In this document: one piece after another, positions 1 to 8,211 of the stretch
Numbering within the stretch: position 1 is the stretch's first letter
How the letters are laid out: each line of letters begins with the position of its first letter
Assembly (NCBI RefSeq): GCF_003601985.1
Contig: NZ_QZXA01000016.1
Span: forward strand, 1-64,000
Direction of reading: 5' to 3'
Length of the DNA stretch: 64,000 nt
Source of the DNA: Mesorhizobium jarvisii
GTDB taxonomy: Bacteria > Pseudomonadota > Alphaproteobacteria > Rhizobiales > Rhizobiaceae
Notes under the pieces: model-generated
Database searches by the model: none
What the model was told of the DNA's origin: nothing
The model's input: only the letters and a program-made list of their open reading frames with translations
Program-made: the position numbers and the translations under genes

Positions 1-1
1 C

Positions 2-259
2 GCCAAGTTGGCCGGCCTGGCGCCGATCGCCAATGACAGTGGCAAGCGCAGCGGTCGAAGACCAGTGCGCGGCGGTCGGGCAGGGCCGCGCGGCGTCCTC
101 TTTCTCGTTGCCAGCATCGTTGCCAAAGCTTTCAAGCAACGGTTGCAGACTGCCGGAAAGGAGAAAATGGTCATCCGCATTGCGCTCGCCCGCAAGCCGC
201 TCGTCATTCTCAATGCAAAAGCACGCGACGCGCGTAACGAATTCGCAAATGCAACTTGA
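2..259 (+). mobile_element. IS110-family transposase, C-terminal fragment entering from the left edge
   Basis: The frame is open from the first bases and ends at TGA 257-259. The residues SGKRSGRRPVRGGRAGPRG followed by a KPLVILNAKARD segment match the C-terminal transposase_20 domain of IS110/IS116/IS902-type DEDD transposases, where the SGxRSGRR and GGR patterns are typical. Between them the usual stretch before the AFxQRL helix looks about seven residues short, so this copy may be degenerate. Only about 85 residues are visible and the catalytic N-terminus lies outside the window. No gene boundary or terminal repeat can be placed from here. Confidence 0.72.
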
Positions 260-271
260 CACCTCAGATAG

Positions 272-328
272 TCGCTCATCCGTCTCGGCGCTACGCGCCG
301 ATCCACCTTCTCCCGCAACGGGAGAAGG
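272..328. repeat. Fragment of a palindromic rhizobial intergenic repeat
   Basis: Two short palindromes lie side by side: CGGCGCTACGCGCCG (286-300) and CCTTCTCCCGCAACGGGAGAAGG (starting near 306; 7-bp arms). The layout matches the mosaic palindromic elements common between rhizobial genes. It sits between the transposase fragment and the next gene. An open frame running through it into the PDZ gene reads repeat sequence and is not taken as the gene start. Confidence 0.6.
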
Positions 329-417
329 CAAGAACTATCGATGCGCACCTTGCACCATCCCCTCCGAGGCATACCTATAAGAGAAGCCGCCAAGCATTTG
401 CATCGCAGGACAAAATC

Positions 418-1323
418 ATGGCCATCAATCCCAATCCGCGTTCCGTCGTTGCCGTGCGCGCGACCGTTCCCGAAGATGCCTTCACGGCCGGTGCGCTGGG
501 CACGCTCAGGGAAGGCAGCGGCGTCGTCATCCGCAATGACGGGCTGGTGCTGACCATCGGCTATCTCATCACCGAGGCCGAGGAGGTCTGGCTGACCGCG
601 CATGATGGCCGTGTCATCCCGGCGCATGCGCTGGCCTATGATCAGGAATCCGGCTTCGGCCTGGTCCAGGCACTGGCGCCAACCGGTCTGCCGGCGGTGG
701 CGCTGGGCGATGCCGGCAAGGCCAGGATCGGCGACGCGGTGGTGCTTGCCGACGGCATCGGCCGGGCGGTCGAGGCCAAGATCGTCACCAAGCAGGAATT
801 CGCCGGCTATTGGGAGTATCTGCTCGACGAGGCGATCTTCATCGCGCCGGCGCATCCGTCCTGGGGCGGGGCGCCGCTGTTCGGCGCCGATGGCGCGCTG
901 CTCGGCATCGGTTCGCTGCGCCTGCAGATGAGCCGCGCCGGCGAGGTCGCCGATATCAACATGGTGGTGCCGATCGACCTGTTGCCGCCGATCCTCGATG
1001 ATCTGCTGACGCGCGGCCAGGTGGCCAAGCCGCCGCGTCCGTGGCTCGGCGCCCTGTCGGCCGAAAGCGACGGCAAGGTGGTGGTGATGAGCGTGACGGA
1101 GGGCGGCCCGGCGGCCAAGGCCGGACTGCGCCAGGGCGACGTTATCTCCGAGGTGCGCGACGGCGCGGTCGACGGTCTCGCCGATTTCTATCGCAAGCTG
1201 TGGGACAGCGGCTCGGCCGGCGCCGAGATCCCGATGCGCGTGGTGCGCGACGGCCGCGAAACCTGGCTGCGCGTCAAATCCGCCGACCGCGGCAGTTTCT
1301 TGAAGAAGCCGCAGCTGCAATAG
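418..1323 (+). CDS. Trypsin-fold PDZ protein (S1C/HtrA-like) with a degenerate active site
   Basis: A 301-residue protein: an HtrA-like double beta-barrel (about residues 20-205) followed by one PDZ domain (about 210-295, with AAKAGLRQGDVI). There is no signal peptide or membrane segment. All three catalytic positions appear substituted. The LTNNHVV region reads LTIGYLI (His to Tyr), the TDLAVL region reads SGFGLV (Asp to Gly), and GNSGGPL reads PSWGGAPL (Ser to Trp). It is therefore probably a binding or scaffold protein rather than a protease. The ATG at 418 is chosen because upstream reading frame passes through a repeat. It is followed 19 bp later by a LysR gene on the same strand. Confidence 0.85.
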   Translation: MAINPNPRSVVAVRATVPEDAFTAGALGTLREGSGVVIRNDGLVLTIGYLITEAEEVWLTAHDGRVIPAHALAYDQESGFGLVQALAPTGLPAVALGDAGKARIGDAVVLADGIGRAVEAKIVTKQEFAGYWEYLLDEAIFIAPAHPSWGGAPLFGADGALLGIGSLRLQMSRAGEVADINMVVPIDLLPPILDDLLTRGQVAKPPRPWLGALSAESDGKVVVMSVTEGGPAAKAGLRQGDVISEVRDGAVDGLADFYRKLWDSGSAGAEIPMRVVRDGRETWLRVKSADRGSFLKKPQLQ

Positions 1324-1342
1324 GCCTGATGTCGGCCGGGCG

Positions 1343-2332
1343 ATGCATCCCAGACTGCTCAAGACCTTTCTCGCTGTGGCACGCAGCCGCAACATCACGC
1401 GCGCCGCCGAGGCGGTTCACCTCGCGCAATCGAGCGTCAGCGACCAGATCCAGTCTCTCGAGGCCGAACTGGGCGCTGCCCTGTTCACACGCTCGAAGTC
1501 CGGCTTGGAGCTGACGCCGGCGGGGCTGGCGCTGAAGCCTATCGCCGAAGAGCTGCTGCGGCTCGACGGCGAGGCGCGCGCGGCGGTGCTGGCGGCTGCC
1601 GGGCGCACTAGCGGGGCACTGACCATCGGTGCGCTGGAGACGATCGCCTCGGCCCGTCTGGCGCCCTGGCTGCCAGGGTTCCAGGCCGGCCATCCCGATA
1701 TCACCGTGCGGATGAAGGTGGCCGACAGCGGCACGCTGCGACATTTGCTGGAGGACGGCGACATCGACGTCGCTTTCTGCTTCGAGCGTCAGGACGGTGC
1801 GAAGGGCGCGGCCGACGGACGCCTGGCCAGGCGCGCGATAGGGGCCGAACCGCTGGTTCTGGTCGCGGCTCCGGGACAAGGCACCGCGCCGCGCGACCTG
1901 GCAGACCTTGCCGCGCTGCGCTTCGTGGCGACGGAGCCCGGATGCGTCTACCGGCATATGTTCGACACCGCCTTTGCCGAGGCGGATATGGCGCCGCCCA
2001 AACCAGCGGCCGAAGTCGGCAGCATCGGCGCCATTGCCCGGCTGGTGGCGACGGGTGCCGGGCTCGGCCTCATTCCCCGTCTCGCCGTCAGCGATGCGCT
2101 GGCGCGCGGCGACCTCAGGGAATTGCGATGGCCCGGCCGAATGCAGGCGGCACCGCTGACGATGATCTGGCGACGCCGGCGCGTCCAGCCGCCGGCGCTC
2201 AGGCAATTGCTCGCCGCCGCGCTGGACACGCTGGCGCCGGAACGTCTCGAGACGGGTTCAGAACTTGAATCGGCGGATAGCTCCAAAGCACTGTTTCCAA
2301 ACAACACCCTGGCGAAGACTGCCGCCAGCTAA
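1343..2332 (+). CDS. LysR-family transcriptional regulator
   Basis: A 329-residue protein of the usual LysR length with a small C-terminal extension. An N-terminal winged helix (residues 1-60, with ITRAAEAVHLAQSSVSDQI) precedes a periplasmic-binding-protein-type effector domain (about 88-295). It starts 19 bp after the PDZ gene and its stop overlaps the stop of the convergent SDR gene by 4 bp. The effector is not predictable. The last 35 residues, after LAPERLETG, look unstructured. Confidence 0.9.
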   Translation: MHPRLLKTFLAVARSRNITRAAEAVHLAQSSVSDQIQSLEAELGAALFTRSKSGLELTPAGLALKPIAEELLRLDGEARAAVLAAAGRTSGALTIGALETIASARLAPWLPGFQAGHPDITVRMKVADSGTLRHLLEDGDIDVAFCFERQDGAKGAADGRLARRAIGAEPLVLVAAPGQGTAPRDLADLAALRFVATEPGCVYRHMFDTAFAEADMAPPKPAAEVGSIGAIARLVATGAGLGLIPRLAVSDALARGDLRELRWPGRMQAAPLTMIWRRRRVQPPALRQLLAAALDTLAPERLETGSELESADSSKALFPNNTLAKTAAS

Positions 2333-3057
2333 ACCAGCCGGTGCCCGCCTTCGACATGCAGCGTCGTGCCGGTGGTAAATCCGTTGCCGATGAGGAAGAA
2401 AATGGCGTCGGCGATGTCTTCGGGCTGGCCGACCCTGCCGACCGGCAGCCGCTCGGCCATCGCCGCCAGCATCTCGGCCTTGCGGTCGCCGGCGACCTGA
2501 GCCCAGATCGTGGTGTCGATCCAGCCGGGCGAAACGGCGTTGACGCGGATCGGCGCGAGTTCGACGGCAAGCGCCCGCACCAGCCCTTCGAGCGCGGCGT
2601 TGACGGCGGCGACGACCGAGCCGCGCGCGGCCGGCCGATACGCGGCGATGCCGGAGATGAAGGTCATAGAGCCGTTCGCGGCAAGCCGTGGCGCGCCGTG
2701 CTTGGCAAGCAGCAGCGGGCCGAAGAGCTTGCTGTCGACCATGCGTTGCGCCGCCTTCAGGTCAAGCTCCGGCAGCAGCCTGTAGGCGCCCTCGATGTCG
2801 GCCGCCGTGCTGACGATGTGGTCGAGCCCACCGATCTCGGCGAACAACGCCGCGACCTGGTCTTCCCGGGCGATGTCGACGACGGCTACCTCCAGGCCGG
2901 AGGGATTGCCAAACGCCTCGCGTGCCTGTCGCAGCCTTGCTTCGCTGCGCCCGGCGATGATGACTGTGGCACCAGCCTCGACGCAACGCCTGGCAAGCGC
3001 CAGGCCCATGCCGGAGCCGCCGCCGACGATCAGGATTTTCTGGTTTGAAAGGTTCAT
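2329..3057 (-). CDS. SDR-family protein lacking the Tyr/Lys active-site pair
   Basis: A 242-residue short-chain dehydrogenase/reductase fold. The N-terminal cofactor motif VGGGSGMG is intact and the C-terminal NAVSPGW segment is typical. Where active family members carry YxxxK before AALEG, this protein reads VAAVN, so both Tyr and Lys are replaced; the preceding Ser (ISGIAAY) remains. A subfamily of bacterial SDRs shows this pattern, and its activity is unclear to me. The ATG at 3057 is chosen because it sits directly before the Rossmann strand and has AAAGGCAGAG upstream. Divergent MarR and cupin genes lie just upstream. Confidence 0.85.
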   Translation of the reverse strand: MNLSNQKILIVGGGSGMGLALARRCVEAGATVIIAGRSEARLRQAREAFGNPSGLEVAVVDIAREDQVAALFAEIGGLDHIVSTAADIEGAYRLLPELDLKAAQRMVDSKLFGPLLLAKHGAPRLAANGSMTFISGIAAYRPAARGSVVAAVNAALEGLVRALAVELAPIRVNAVSPGWIDTTIWAQVAGDRKAEMLAAMAERLPVGRVGQPEDIADAIFFLIGNGFTTGTTLHVEGGHRLV

Positions 3058-3185
3058 TTCGCTCTGCCTTTGCTTTGACGGGACAAGGGCAGGGAATTGG
3101 CAGGTCGGTGTGCCGAGAAGGAAACGGAAGAAACCGATAGCGCCATCGGAAATGCCGATGATGCCGCACATGAATGCGGTTCCGG

Positions 3186-3641
3186 TCAGCGCACCAGTGG
3201 GCTGTCCCAGACGGCGAACAGCAGCGCTTTGAGCTGGTCGAAGCGCTCCGGCCCAAGCTCGGTGCGCCACTCCTCCTCGATGTCGCGCAAAATGTCGACC
3301 ATCTTCCAGAAAGCAGCGTGGCCGCGTTCGGTGGCGTGCACCACGCGCGCGCTGCCTTCGCCGTCGGAGCGGACAATATAGCCGTAGCCTTCGAGGCTGC
3401 TGAGCAGCTGGTTGATCGCCTGTTTGCTCATGCCGGCACGTTCGGCGATGGTGCCGGGGCGCGCGCCGTCCGGGCCGGGAAACTGCAGCACGGCCATGTG
3501 CGGCAGACGCAATTCGTCGAAACCGGCAGCGTTGAGCTCCTTGATCAACCGGCGCTGGATGGCCTGCGCCGGCACGCGCAGCAGGGCGCCGATCAAAAGG
3601 TCGGTGGTCTTGGTCTGCAGGACTTCGGCTGAGGTGGCCAT
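3186..3641 (-). CDS. MarR-family winged-helix regulator
   Basis: A 151-residue protein with the MarR layout: a helical dimerisation region, a winged helix (about residues 50-110, with GTIAERAGMSKQAINQLLSSLE and a wing around SDGEGSARVV), and C-terminal dimerisation helices. It is transcribed divergently from the cupin gene, and a long palindrome covers the space between them. The simplest reading is an autoregulated repressor of the cupin gene. The SDR gene follows 128 bp downstream on the same strand and may share its transcript. Confidence 0.9.
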   Translation of the reverse strand: MATSAEVLQTKTTDLLIGALLRVPAQAIQRRLIKELNAAGFDELRLPHMAVLQFPGPDGARPGTIAERAGMSKQAINQLLSSLEGYGYIVRSDGEGSARVVHATERGHAAFWKMVDILRDIEEEWRTELGPERFDQLKALLFAVWDSPLVR

Positions 3642-3648
3642 TGACGAT

Positions 3649-3693
3649 CCGGTAAATTGAGTTTACAGATAACTAGTAAATGTAATTTACCGG
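3649..3693. promoter_or_regulatory. 45-bp palindrome, probable operator of the MarR/cupin divergon
   Basis: The arms are CCGGTAAATT and AATTTACCGG (perfect, 10 bp) with an inner perfect pair TTTAC/GTAAA, centred in the 65-bp gap between the divergent starts at 3641 and 3707. Its right end merges with CGGAGG, the probable ribosome-binding site of the cupin gene. Its size would suit two MarR dimers. The binding protein is inferred from position only. Confidence 0.8.
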
Positions 3694-3706
3694 AGGGGTT
3701 TGCGCA

Positions 3707-4180
3707 ATGTCAGCCATGGATCTTCAGGTCAACCCGGCCAACGAGACCATCGGCACCAAGGGGTTGTCGGTCCGTTTCCTGGTGTCGGGCGAAAATTCGA
3801 ACGGCAGCGTCGCCACCTTCGAACTGATGGTGCCGGGCGCGCAGCGCCTGCCCGCGCCGGCGCACAGCCACGATCATTACGAGGAAACGATCTACGGCAT
3901 TGACGGGGTTTTGACCTGGACCGTGAACGGCAAGCCAATCGAGGTTGGGCCGGGGGAGGCGCTGTGCATCCCACGCGGCGCCGTCCATCGCTTCGACAAT
4001 AATGGCACAAGGGATGCCAAGGCGCTGTGCGTCATCACGCCGGCGGCAATTGGTCCCGACTATTTCCGCGAGGCATTCGGTTTGCTCAACGCCGCTGCCG
4101 GCGGGCCGCCTGACAAGGCTGGGATGATGGAGATCATGCGCCGCCACGGGCTGACACCGGCAATGCCGCCACCGGCCTGA
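3707..4180 (+). CDS. Cupin-domain protein
   Basis: A 157-residue single-domain cupin. Motif 1 is visible as HSHDHYEETIYGIDGVLTW, with HxHxxxxE metal ligands, and motif 2 as PGEALCIPRGAVHRF with its His. This supports a mononuclear metal site in a beta-barrel. Substrates of such stand-alone cupins are diverse (dioxygenase, isomerase or sensing roles) and cannot be named here. It is expressed divergently from a MarR regulator and is probably the regulator's main target. The ATG at 3707 follows CGGAGG by 10 bp; an in-frame ATG lies 9 bp further on. Confidence 0.85.
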   Translation: MSAMDLQVNPANETIGTKGLSVRFLVSGENSNGSVATFELMVPGAQRLPAPAHSHDHYEETIYGIDGVLTWTVNGKPIEVGPGEALCIPRGAVHRFDNNGTRDAKALCVITPAAIGPDYFREAFGLLNAAAGGPPDKAGMMEIMRRHGLTPAMPPPA

Positions 4181-4207
4181 AGCCGGCCGAGGGACAGGGC
4201 GCGCCCC

Positions 4208-4819
4208 TTATTCCTGGCAAGCGGCGAAAGCGTCGCCCGCGTTCCAGTCCCGGAATGCGACGGTCCGGCCTTCAGTCGACACGGTCTCGTGCTTGGTGCT
4301 GCCGTCCGGCTGCTGCTTCGAGCTGGTGCCCTTGCCGGTCAGCACATTGTAGTCGCAGGTGCTGGCGGCATTCTCCTGCAGGTAATCATCGGAATCGTAG
4401 GCGAAGCCGGCAACGATGAAGGCGCCGTCGCGGTAGGCGATGGTCAGCGTCTGGTTGGTGCGCTCGCTGCCGATCTCCGGCGCCGGCAGATAGAATTTGA
4501 TCGAGCCGTTGGGCAGCATCGTCAGTTCCGGCTCGGTGTCGGAGTTCTCGTAGCCCGGCTGGTCGTAACCGTTCCACTCGCCACCGATCTGTTCGCGCAC
4601 GATTTCGACGGGCTTGAGGTAATTGTGCTCCTTGTCCCCGAGGAAGAAATGGATGTCCATCGGGTCGGTCGGCCCGGTCTCGACCACCATGTCAAGGTCG
4701 GGAGCGCCGTCGCCGTTGAAGTCGCCGGTCAGCGCGGTGATGATCTTGCGGGTTTCGACCGGTTCGGCCAGCGCCACGCCCGGCAGCAGCAAGGCAAGGC
4801 CGAAGAGCAGAGATTTCAT
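4208..4819 (-). CDS. Exported protein of unknown function with an FG-GAP/EF-like DxNGDxxPD motif
   Basis: A 203-residue protein with a clear signal peptide (MKSLLFGLALLLPGVALA). Soon after cleavage comes GDFNGDGAPDLDMVV, the acidic loop of FG-GAP/VCBS-type calcium-binding repeats, present once. The rest does not match a family I recognise. The ATG at 4819 is chosen because it starts the signal peptide. It converges with the cupin gene with a 27-bp gap. A periplasmic role is inferred. Confidence 0.75.
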   Translation of the reverse strand: MKSLLFGLALLLPGVALAEPVETRKIITALTGDFNGDGAPDLDMVVETGPTDPMDIHFFLGDKEHNYLKPVEIVREQIGGEWNGYDQPGYENSDTEPELTMLPNGSIKFYLPAPEIGSERTNQTLTIAYRDGAFIVAGFAYDSDDYLQENAASTCDYNVLTGKGTSSKQQPDGSTKHETVSTEGRTVAFRDWNAGDAFAACQE

Positions 4820-5071
4820 TGTGGCATGTCCCCCAAGCCTGGCATTTGTGGTCCTATAGCACGGTGGCGACGTGTCGCGCTCCTCCATCTGGTCGGTTGC
4901 GCTCCAGCGGCAACACGGCGATGTATGGTGCGTTCCCTATTTCGCGGCACCGTGCCTCACTGCTGACGGGAATTGACGGTGGGCGATGCCATGATGCCGG
5001 GAATCGCAGGATGACGGAGGCAAGATGACAGGGACGCCAGCGACAATGATTCTGAACCGGCAGGCCCGCTG

Positions 5072-5671
5072 ATGGCGCCGGTCAAGGTCGATCCGGACAA
5101 GGTCCGGGAATTCCCCGACGCGGCGAGTTTTTATGCCTGGCTCGGCCAGCACCACGCCACCGAAAGCGAAGTGTGGATCAAGGTGCACAAGGTCGGGTCG
5201 GGACTGAAGTCGATCACGCCGAAGGAGGCCATCGACGTCGTGCTGTGCTTCGGCTGGATCGACGCGGTGCGCAAGGGGCTGGACGAGAACAGTTTTCTCC
5301 AGCGCTACACGCCGCGCGGCAAGAAGAGCATCTGGAGCAAGATCAACATCGACAATGTCGCGCGGCTGGTCGAGGAGGGCCGCATGACCGGGCATGGGCT
5401 GAAACAGGTCGAAGCCGCCAAGGCCGACGGGCGCTGGGCGCGCGCCTATGGCGGCAGCAAGGAGATGAAAATCCCCGACGATTTGCAGGCGGCCATCGAT
5501 GCCGAACCGGCGGCGAAGGCGATGCTGGAAAAACTCAGCGCGCAGAACCGCTTCTCGCTCGCCTTCCGCACCCACAACATGAAGACCGAGGCCGGCCGCA
5601 AGAAGAAGATCGAGACCTTCGTGGCGATGCTGAAGCGTGGCGAGACGATCTATCCGCAGGGCAAAAAGTAG
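5072..5671 (+). CDS. YdeI/OmpD-associated-family protein
   Basis: A 199-residue cytosolic protein. FPDAASFYAWLGQHHATESE, the SITPKEAIDVVLCFGWIDAV segment and RYTPRGKKSIWSKINI are hallmarks of the YdeI/OmpD-associated family (bacteriocin-protection-like proteins), whose biochemical role is poorly defined. The C-terminus (residues 125-195) carries the usual helical region. It converges with the GST gene, with a 3-bp gap between stops. The ribosome-binding site is weak. Confidence 0.85.
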   Translation: MAPVKVDPDKVREFPDAASFYAWLGQHHATESEVWIKVHKVGSGLKSITPKEAIDVVLCFGWIDAVRKGLDENSFLQRYTPRGKKSIWSKINIDNVARLVEEGRMTGHGLKQVEAAKADGRWARAYGGSKEMKIPDDLQAAIDAEPAAKAMLEKLSAQNRFSLAFRTHNMKTEAGRKKKIETFVAMLKRGETIYPQGKK

Positions 5672-5674
5672 TTC

Positions 5675-6304
5675 TCAACCGCCTGAATGCGGGTCGATGC
5701 TGTAGGGATGGATCGGATAGCCTTGGCCGACGGCGTCGCGCACGCGGCCGGTCCAGGCGAGGAATGCCGGGTAGTCCGCCGGCGAGAAGCCGCAATCGCC
5801 GGCACGATGGCTGTAGGCATAGATGGCGATGTCGGCGATGGTGAGGTCGTTTCCGGTGAGGAACGGCGTCTCGCCAAGGCTGCGATCCAGGGCGGCCAGC
5901 GTGCGGGCGCCGGCCTCGCGCTTGCCGGCAACCATGGCGTGGTTGCGTTCGAGCCGTCCGGTCAAGGTCCAGAAGCGCAGTGAGCCGATGACGGGCTCGA
6001 CATTGTACTGTTCGAAGAACAGCCACTGCATCACCTTGGCGCGCCGGAAGCGGTCCGACGGCAGCAGAGGCGTGCCTTCGGCGAGATAGGTGAGGATCGC
6101 ATTGGACTCGGCGATGGCGCTGCCATTTTCGAGCTGGAGCACAGGAACCGCGCCGGCCGGGTTGAGGGCAAGGAAGGCATCGGTGTGGCTCTCGCCCTCA
6201 AAAATCGAGACGAGGCGGGTCTCGCAAGGGATCTTCAGCAGGCCGAGCAGGACCCGGACTTTCCAGCCATTTTGCGATGGCAGATAATCGTGAAGCGTGA
6301 GCAT
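5675..6304 (-). CDS. Glutathione S-transferase family protein
   Basis: A 209-residue protein with a thioredoxin-like N-terminal domain (residues 1-78, with LNPAGAVPVLQLENGSAIAESNAIL, including the cis-Pro loop and the Glu-Ser glutathione contacts) and an all-alpha C-terminal domain (about 88-200, with LTIADIAIYAY). It lacks an obvious N-terminal catalytic Cys; a Ser at position 10 is a candidate. The substrate is unknown. A repeat pair occupies its upstream region. Confidence 0.88.
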   Translation of the reverse strand: MLTLHDYLPSQNGWKVRVLLGLLKIPCETRLVSIFEGESHTDAFLALNPAGAVPVLQLENGSAIAESNAILTYLAEGTPLLPSDRFRRAKVMQWLFFEQYNVEPVIGSLRFWTLTGRLERNHAMVAGKREAGARTLAALDRSLGETPFLTGNDLTIADIAIYAYSHRAGDCGFSPADYPAFLAWTGRVRDAVGQGYPIHPYSIDPHSGG

Positions 6305-6418
6305 GGCCGATCCTCGTGATGGGTGGACGATCGCATGGCGAGACGTCTGGCGACACCCGATTCCTGCTCGGGCATGAGGTTTGGGAAGGGCAAATTGCGG
6401 AAACCTCGGCGCTTGAAC

Positions 6419-6573
6419 ACCCCCTCTGTCCTGCCGGACATCTCCCCCGCAAGGGGGGAGATCGGCAGCTTCAATCGCGCTGCTCTATCCTGCAACGTCG
6501 ATGATTGGCGAAGGCGGAGCCAACATCCAATCTCCCCCCTTGCGGGGGAGATGTCCGGCAGGACAGAGGGGGG
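6419..6573. repeat. RIME-like inverted pair of palindromic elements
   Basis: Two about 42-bp units in inverted orientation at about 6421-6462 and 6530-6571. Each combines a CTGTCCTGCCGGACA half with a near-palindromic CTCCCCC...GGGGGAG hairpin. The 403-bp gap between the GST and SDR genes holds this pair and no coding signal I would accept. Rhizobium-specific intergenic mosaic elements have this two-palindrome design. Other copies of related design lie at 30150-30337 and, truncated, at 50667-50700. Confidence 0.75.
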
Positions 6574-6707
6574 CGTGACGGAACGCGACGTCGGACAGCT
6601 CGATCACTCATGCGCTTGATCGCACAATGACTGCGATCTCCGCTGCCTAACAAACCAATTCGGCCTGTGCCATCTTTCCCCGAGACGACAAACAGAGGCA
6701 TCCGAGA

Positions 6708-7406
6708 ATGACCACACACCCCAACAAAGTCGCCATCGTCACCGGCGCCAATCGCGGCATCGGGTTGGAGACCGGCCGCCAGTTGGCGAAACTTGGCTTC
6801 ACCGTGCTGCTCGGCGTGCGCGATCTGGCCAAGGGCGAGGCCGCGGCGAAAGGGCTCGACGGCCACGTCGAGGCCATCGCGCTCGATGTCGCGGCACCCG
6901 ACGCGGCTGCAAGGGCAGCCGATGAGGTCGAGCGCCGGTTCGGCCGGCTCGACGTGCTGATCAACAATGCCGCCATCCACTACGATACCGGCTCGCGCGC
7001 CTTGCGGCCGGACTGGACTGTCATCCGCGAGGCGTTCGAGACCAATGTCTTCGGCGCCTGGCGGGTGGCGGCCGCCTTCGCGCCGCTGCTCAAGGCGAGC
7101 GGTCATGGAAGACTGGTCAATGTGTCGTCCGAAGGTGGATCGCTGGCCTCGATGGGGGCGGGCGCGCCGGCCTATTCGACATCGAAGGCGACGCTCAATG
7201 CGCTGACCCGTGTGCTGGCGGCGGACCTGCGCGGCTCCGGCGTGCTGGTCAATGCCATCTGCCCCGGTTGGGTCGCCACCGAAATGGGCGGGCCGGGCGG
7301 ACGCCCGGTGGCGCAAGGGGCGGCCGGCATCGTCTGGGCCGCGACCTTGCCGGACGACGGCCCGACCGGCGGCTTCTTCCGCGACGGCAAAGGACTGCCG
7401 TGGTGA
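6708..7406 (+). CDS. SDR-family NAD(P)-dependent oxidoreductase
   Basis: A 232-residue classical short-chain dehydrogenase. The cofactor motif is TGANRGIG (residues 13-20), the structural motif is NNAA, the catalytic Ser lies in NVSSEGG, and YSTSK gives the Tyr/Lys pair. The fold resembles carbonyl-reductase-type SDRs (RDLAKGEAAA after strand beta2). The substrate is unknown. The stop codon overlaps a GTGA of the next gene's upstream region, and the two genes are probably one transcript. Confidence 0.9.
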   Translation: MTTHPNKVAIVTGANRGIGLETGRQLAKLGFTVLLGVRDLAKGEAAAKGLDGHVEAIALDVAAPDAAARAADEVERRFGRLDVLINNAAIHYDTGSRALRPDWTVIREAFETNVFGAWRVAAAFAPLLKASGHGRLVNVSSEGGSLASMGAGAPAYSTSKATLNALTRVLAADLRGSGVLVNAICPGWVATEMGGPGGRPVAQGAAGIVWAATLPDDGPTGGFFRDGKGLPW

Positions 7407-7423
7407 GCGAACAGGAGGCGAAG

Positions 7424-8053
7424 ATGAGAATCGGAGTGCTGGGCGCCGGCATGATCGGCGGCACGGTCGGACGGCTGTGGGCGCAGGCCGGACATGAGGT
7501 GAGCTTTGGCGTGCGGCATCCCGAGCGGCTGCGCTCGATGCTTTCCGGCCTTGGCGGCAAGGCCACGGCCGGCTCGGCGCTCGATGCCGTTGCCGGCGCG
7601 GATGTCGTGCTGGCCGCCATCCCGTTTCGGGCCTGGCCCGGTGTCGCGGCCGAAATCGGTGCAGCGCTCGGCGACAAGGTGCTGCTCGACGCCACGGTGC
7701 CCGACCCGCCGCGCGACGGCGCTTTCGGCGACGCCGCACTTGCCCGCAAGGACGGCGTGGCTTTCGCCGTCGCGCTGCTGCTGCCGCGCGCGAAGCTGGT
7801 TCGCGCCTTCAGCACGGTCATGTGGACAACGCTGCAATCGCAGGCGCACCGCGCCGGCGACAGGATCGGCATTCCGCTCGCCGGCGATGACGAAGAGGCC
7901 GTTGCCCTTGCCGTGCGGCTGGCGAGCGACGCCGGTTTTGACCCGGTCGTGGTCGGACCGCTGTCGCAAGCCCGGCGCTTCGATCCCGGCACGGCCGTCT
8001 TCGATAGCGGCATGAGCGGACCGCAGGTTCGGGCCGCACTCGGGGTGGCTTGA
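7424..8053 (+). CDS. NADPH-dependent F420-reductase-like dinucleotide-binding protein
   Basis: A 209-residue protein with an N-terminal Rossmann motif (GVLGAGMIGGTVG) followed by SFGVRHPERL, as in F420H2:NADP+ oxidoreductase-like proteins widely annotated in bacteria without F420. A central DVVLAAIPF strand and a C-terminal helical part are typical. The ATG at 7424 is preferred because AGGAG precedes it by 7 bp; an in-frame GTG at 7403 overlaps the previous stop and is an alternative. The true substrate and cofactor are uncertain. Confidence 0.85.
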   Translation: MRIGVLGAGMIGGTVGRLWAQAGHEVSFGVRHPERLRSMLSGLGGKATAGSALDAVAGADVVLAAIPFRAWPGVAAEIGAALGDKVLLDATVPDPPRDGAFGDAALARKDGVAFAVALLLPRAKLVRAFSTVMWTTLQSQAHRAGDRIGIPLAGDDEEAVALAVRLASDAGFDPVVVGPLSQARRFDPGTAVFDSGMSGPQVRAALGVA

Positions 8054-8141
8054 GGCGGTTCACGATCTGAATCGTGGAATTGCCGTAAGCGCCTGTTTAG
8101 ACGCACTTTCAGCGGATCTGACTTGCCTTGTTGCGCACAAG

Positions 8142-8182
8142 AAAAAGCCGCCCTCGCTTTTCAGCGAATGGCGGCCTTTTCC
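8142..8182. terminator. Bidirectional rho-independent terminator
   Basis: The stem is GCCGCC...GGCGGC with an inner CGCT/AGCG pair around a TTTC loop. A T tract lies on the right for plus-strand transcription, and an A tract on the left gives TTTTTC for minus-strand transcription. It lies between the reductase-like gene ending at 8053 and the His-rich gene ending at 8212 and can serve both. Confidence 0.8.
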
Positions 8183-8211
8183 CGGGAGGAAGTCAGAAAG
8201 AAAGCTGGCGA

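Noticed and set aside
256..417. An N-terminal extension of the PDZ protein gene
   Set aside because: The extension translates the palindromic repeat at 272-328, and the ATG at 418 begins the conserved sequence.
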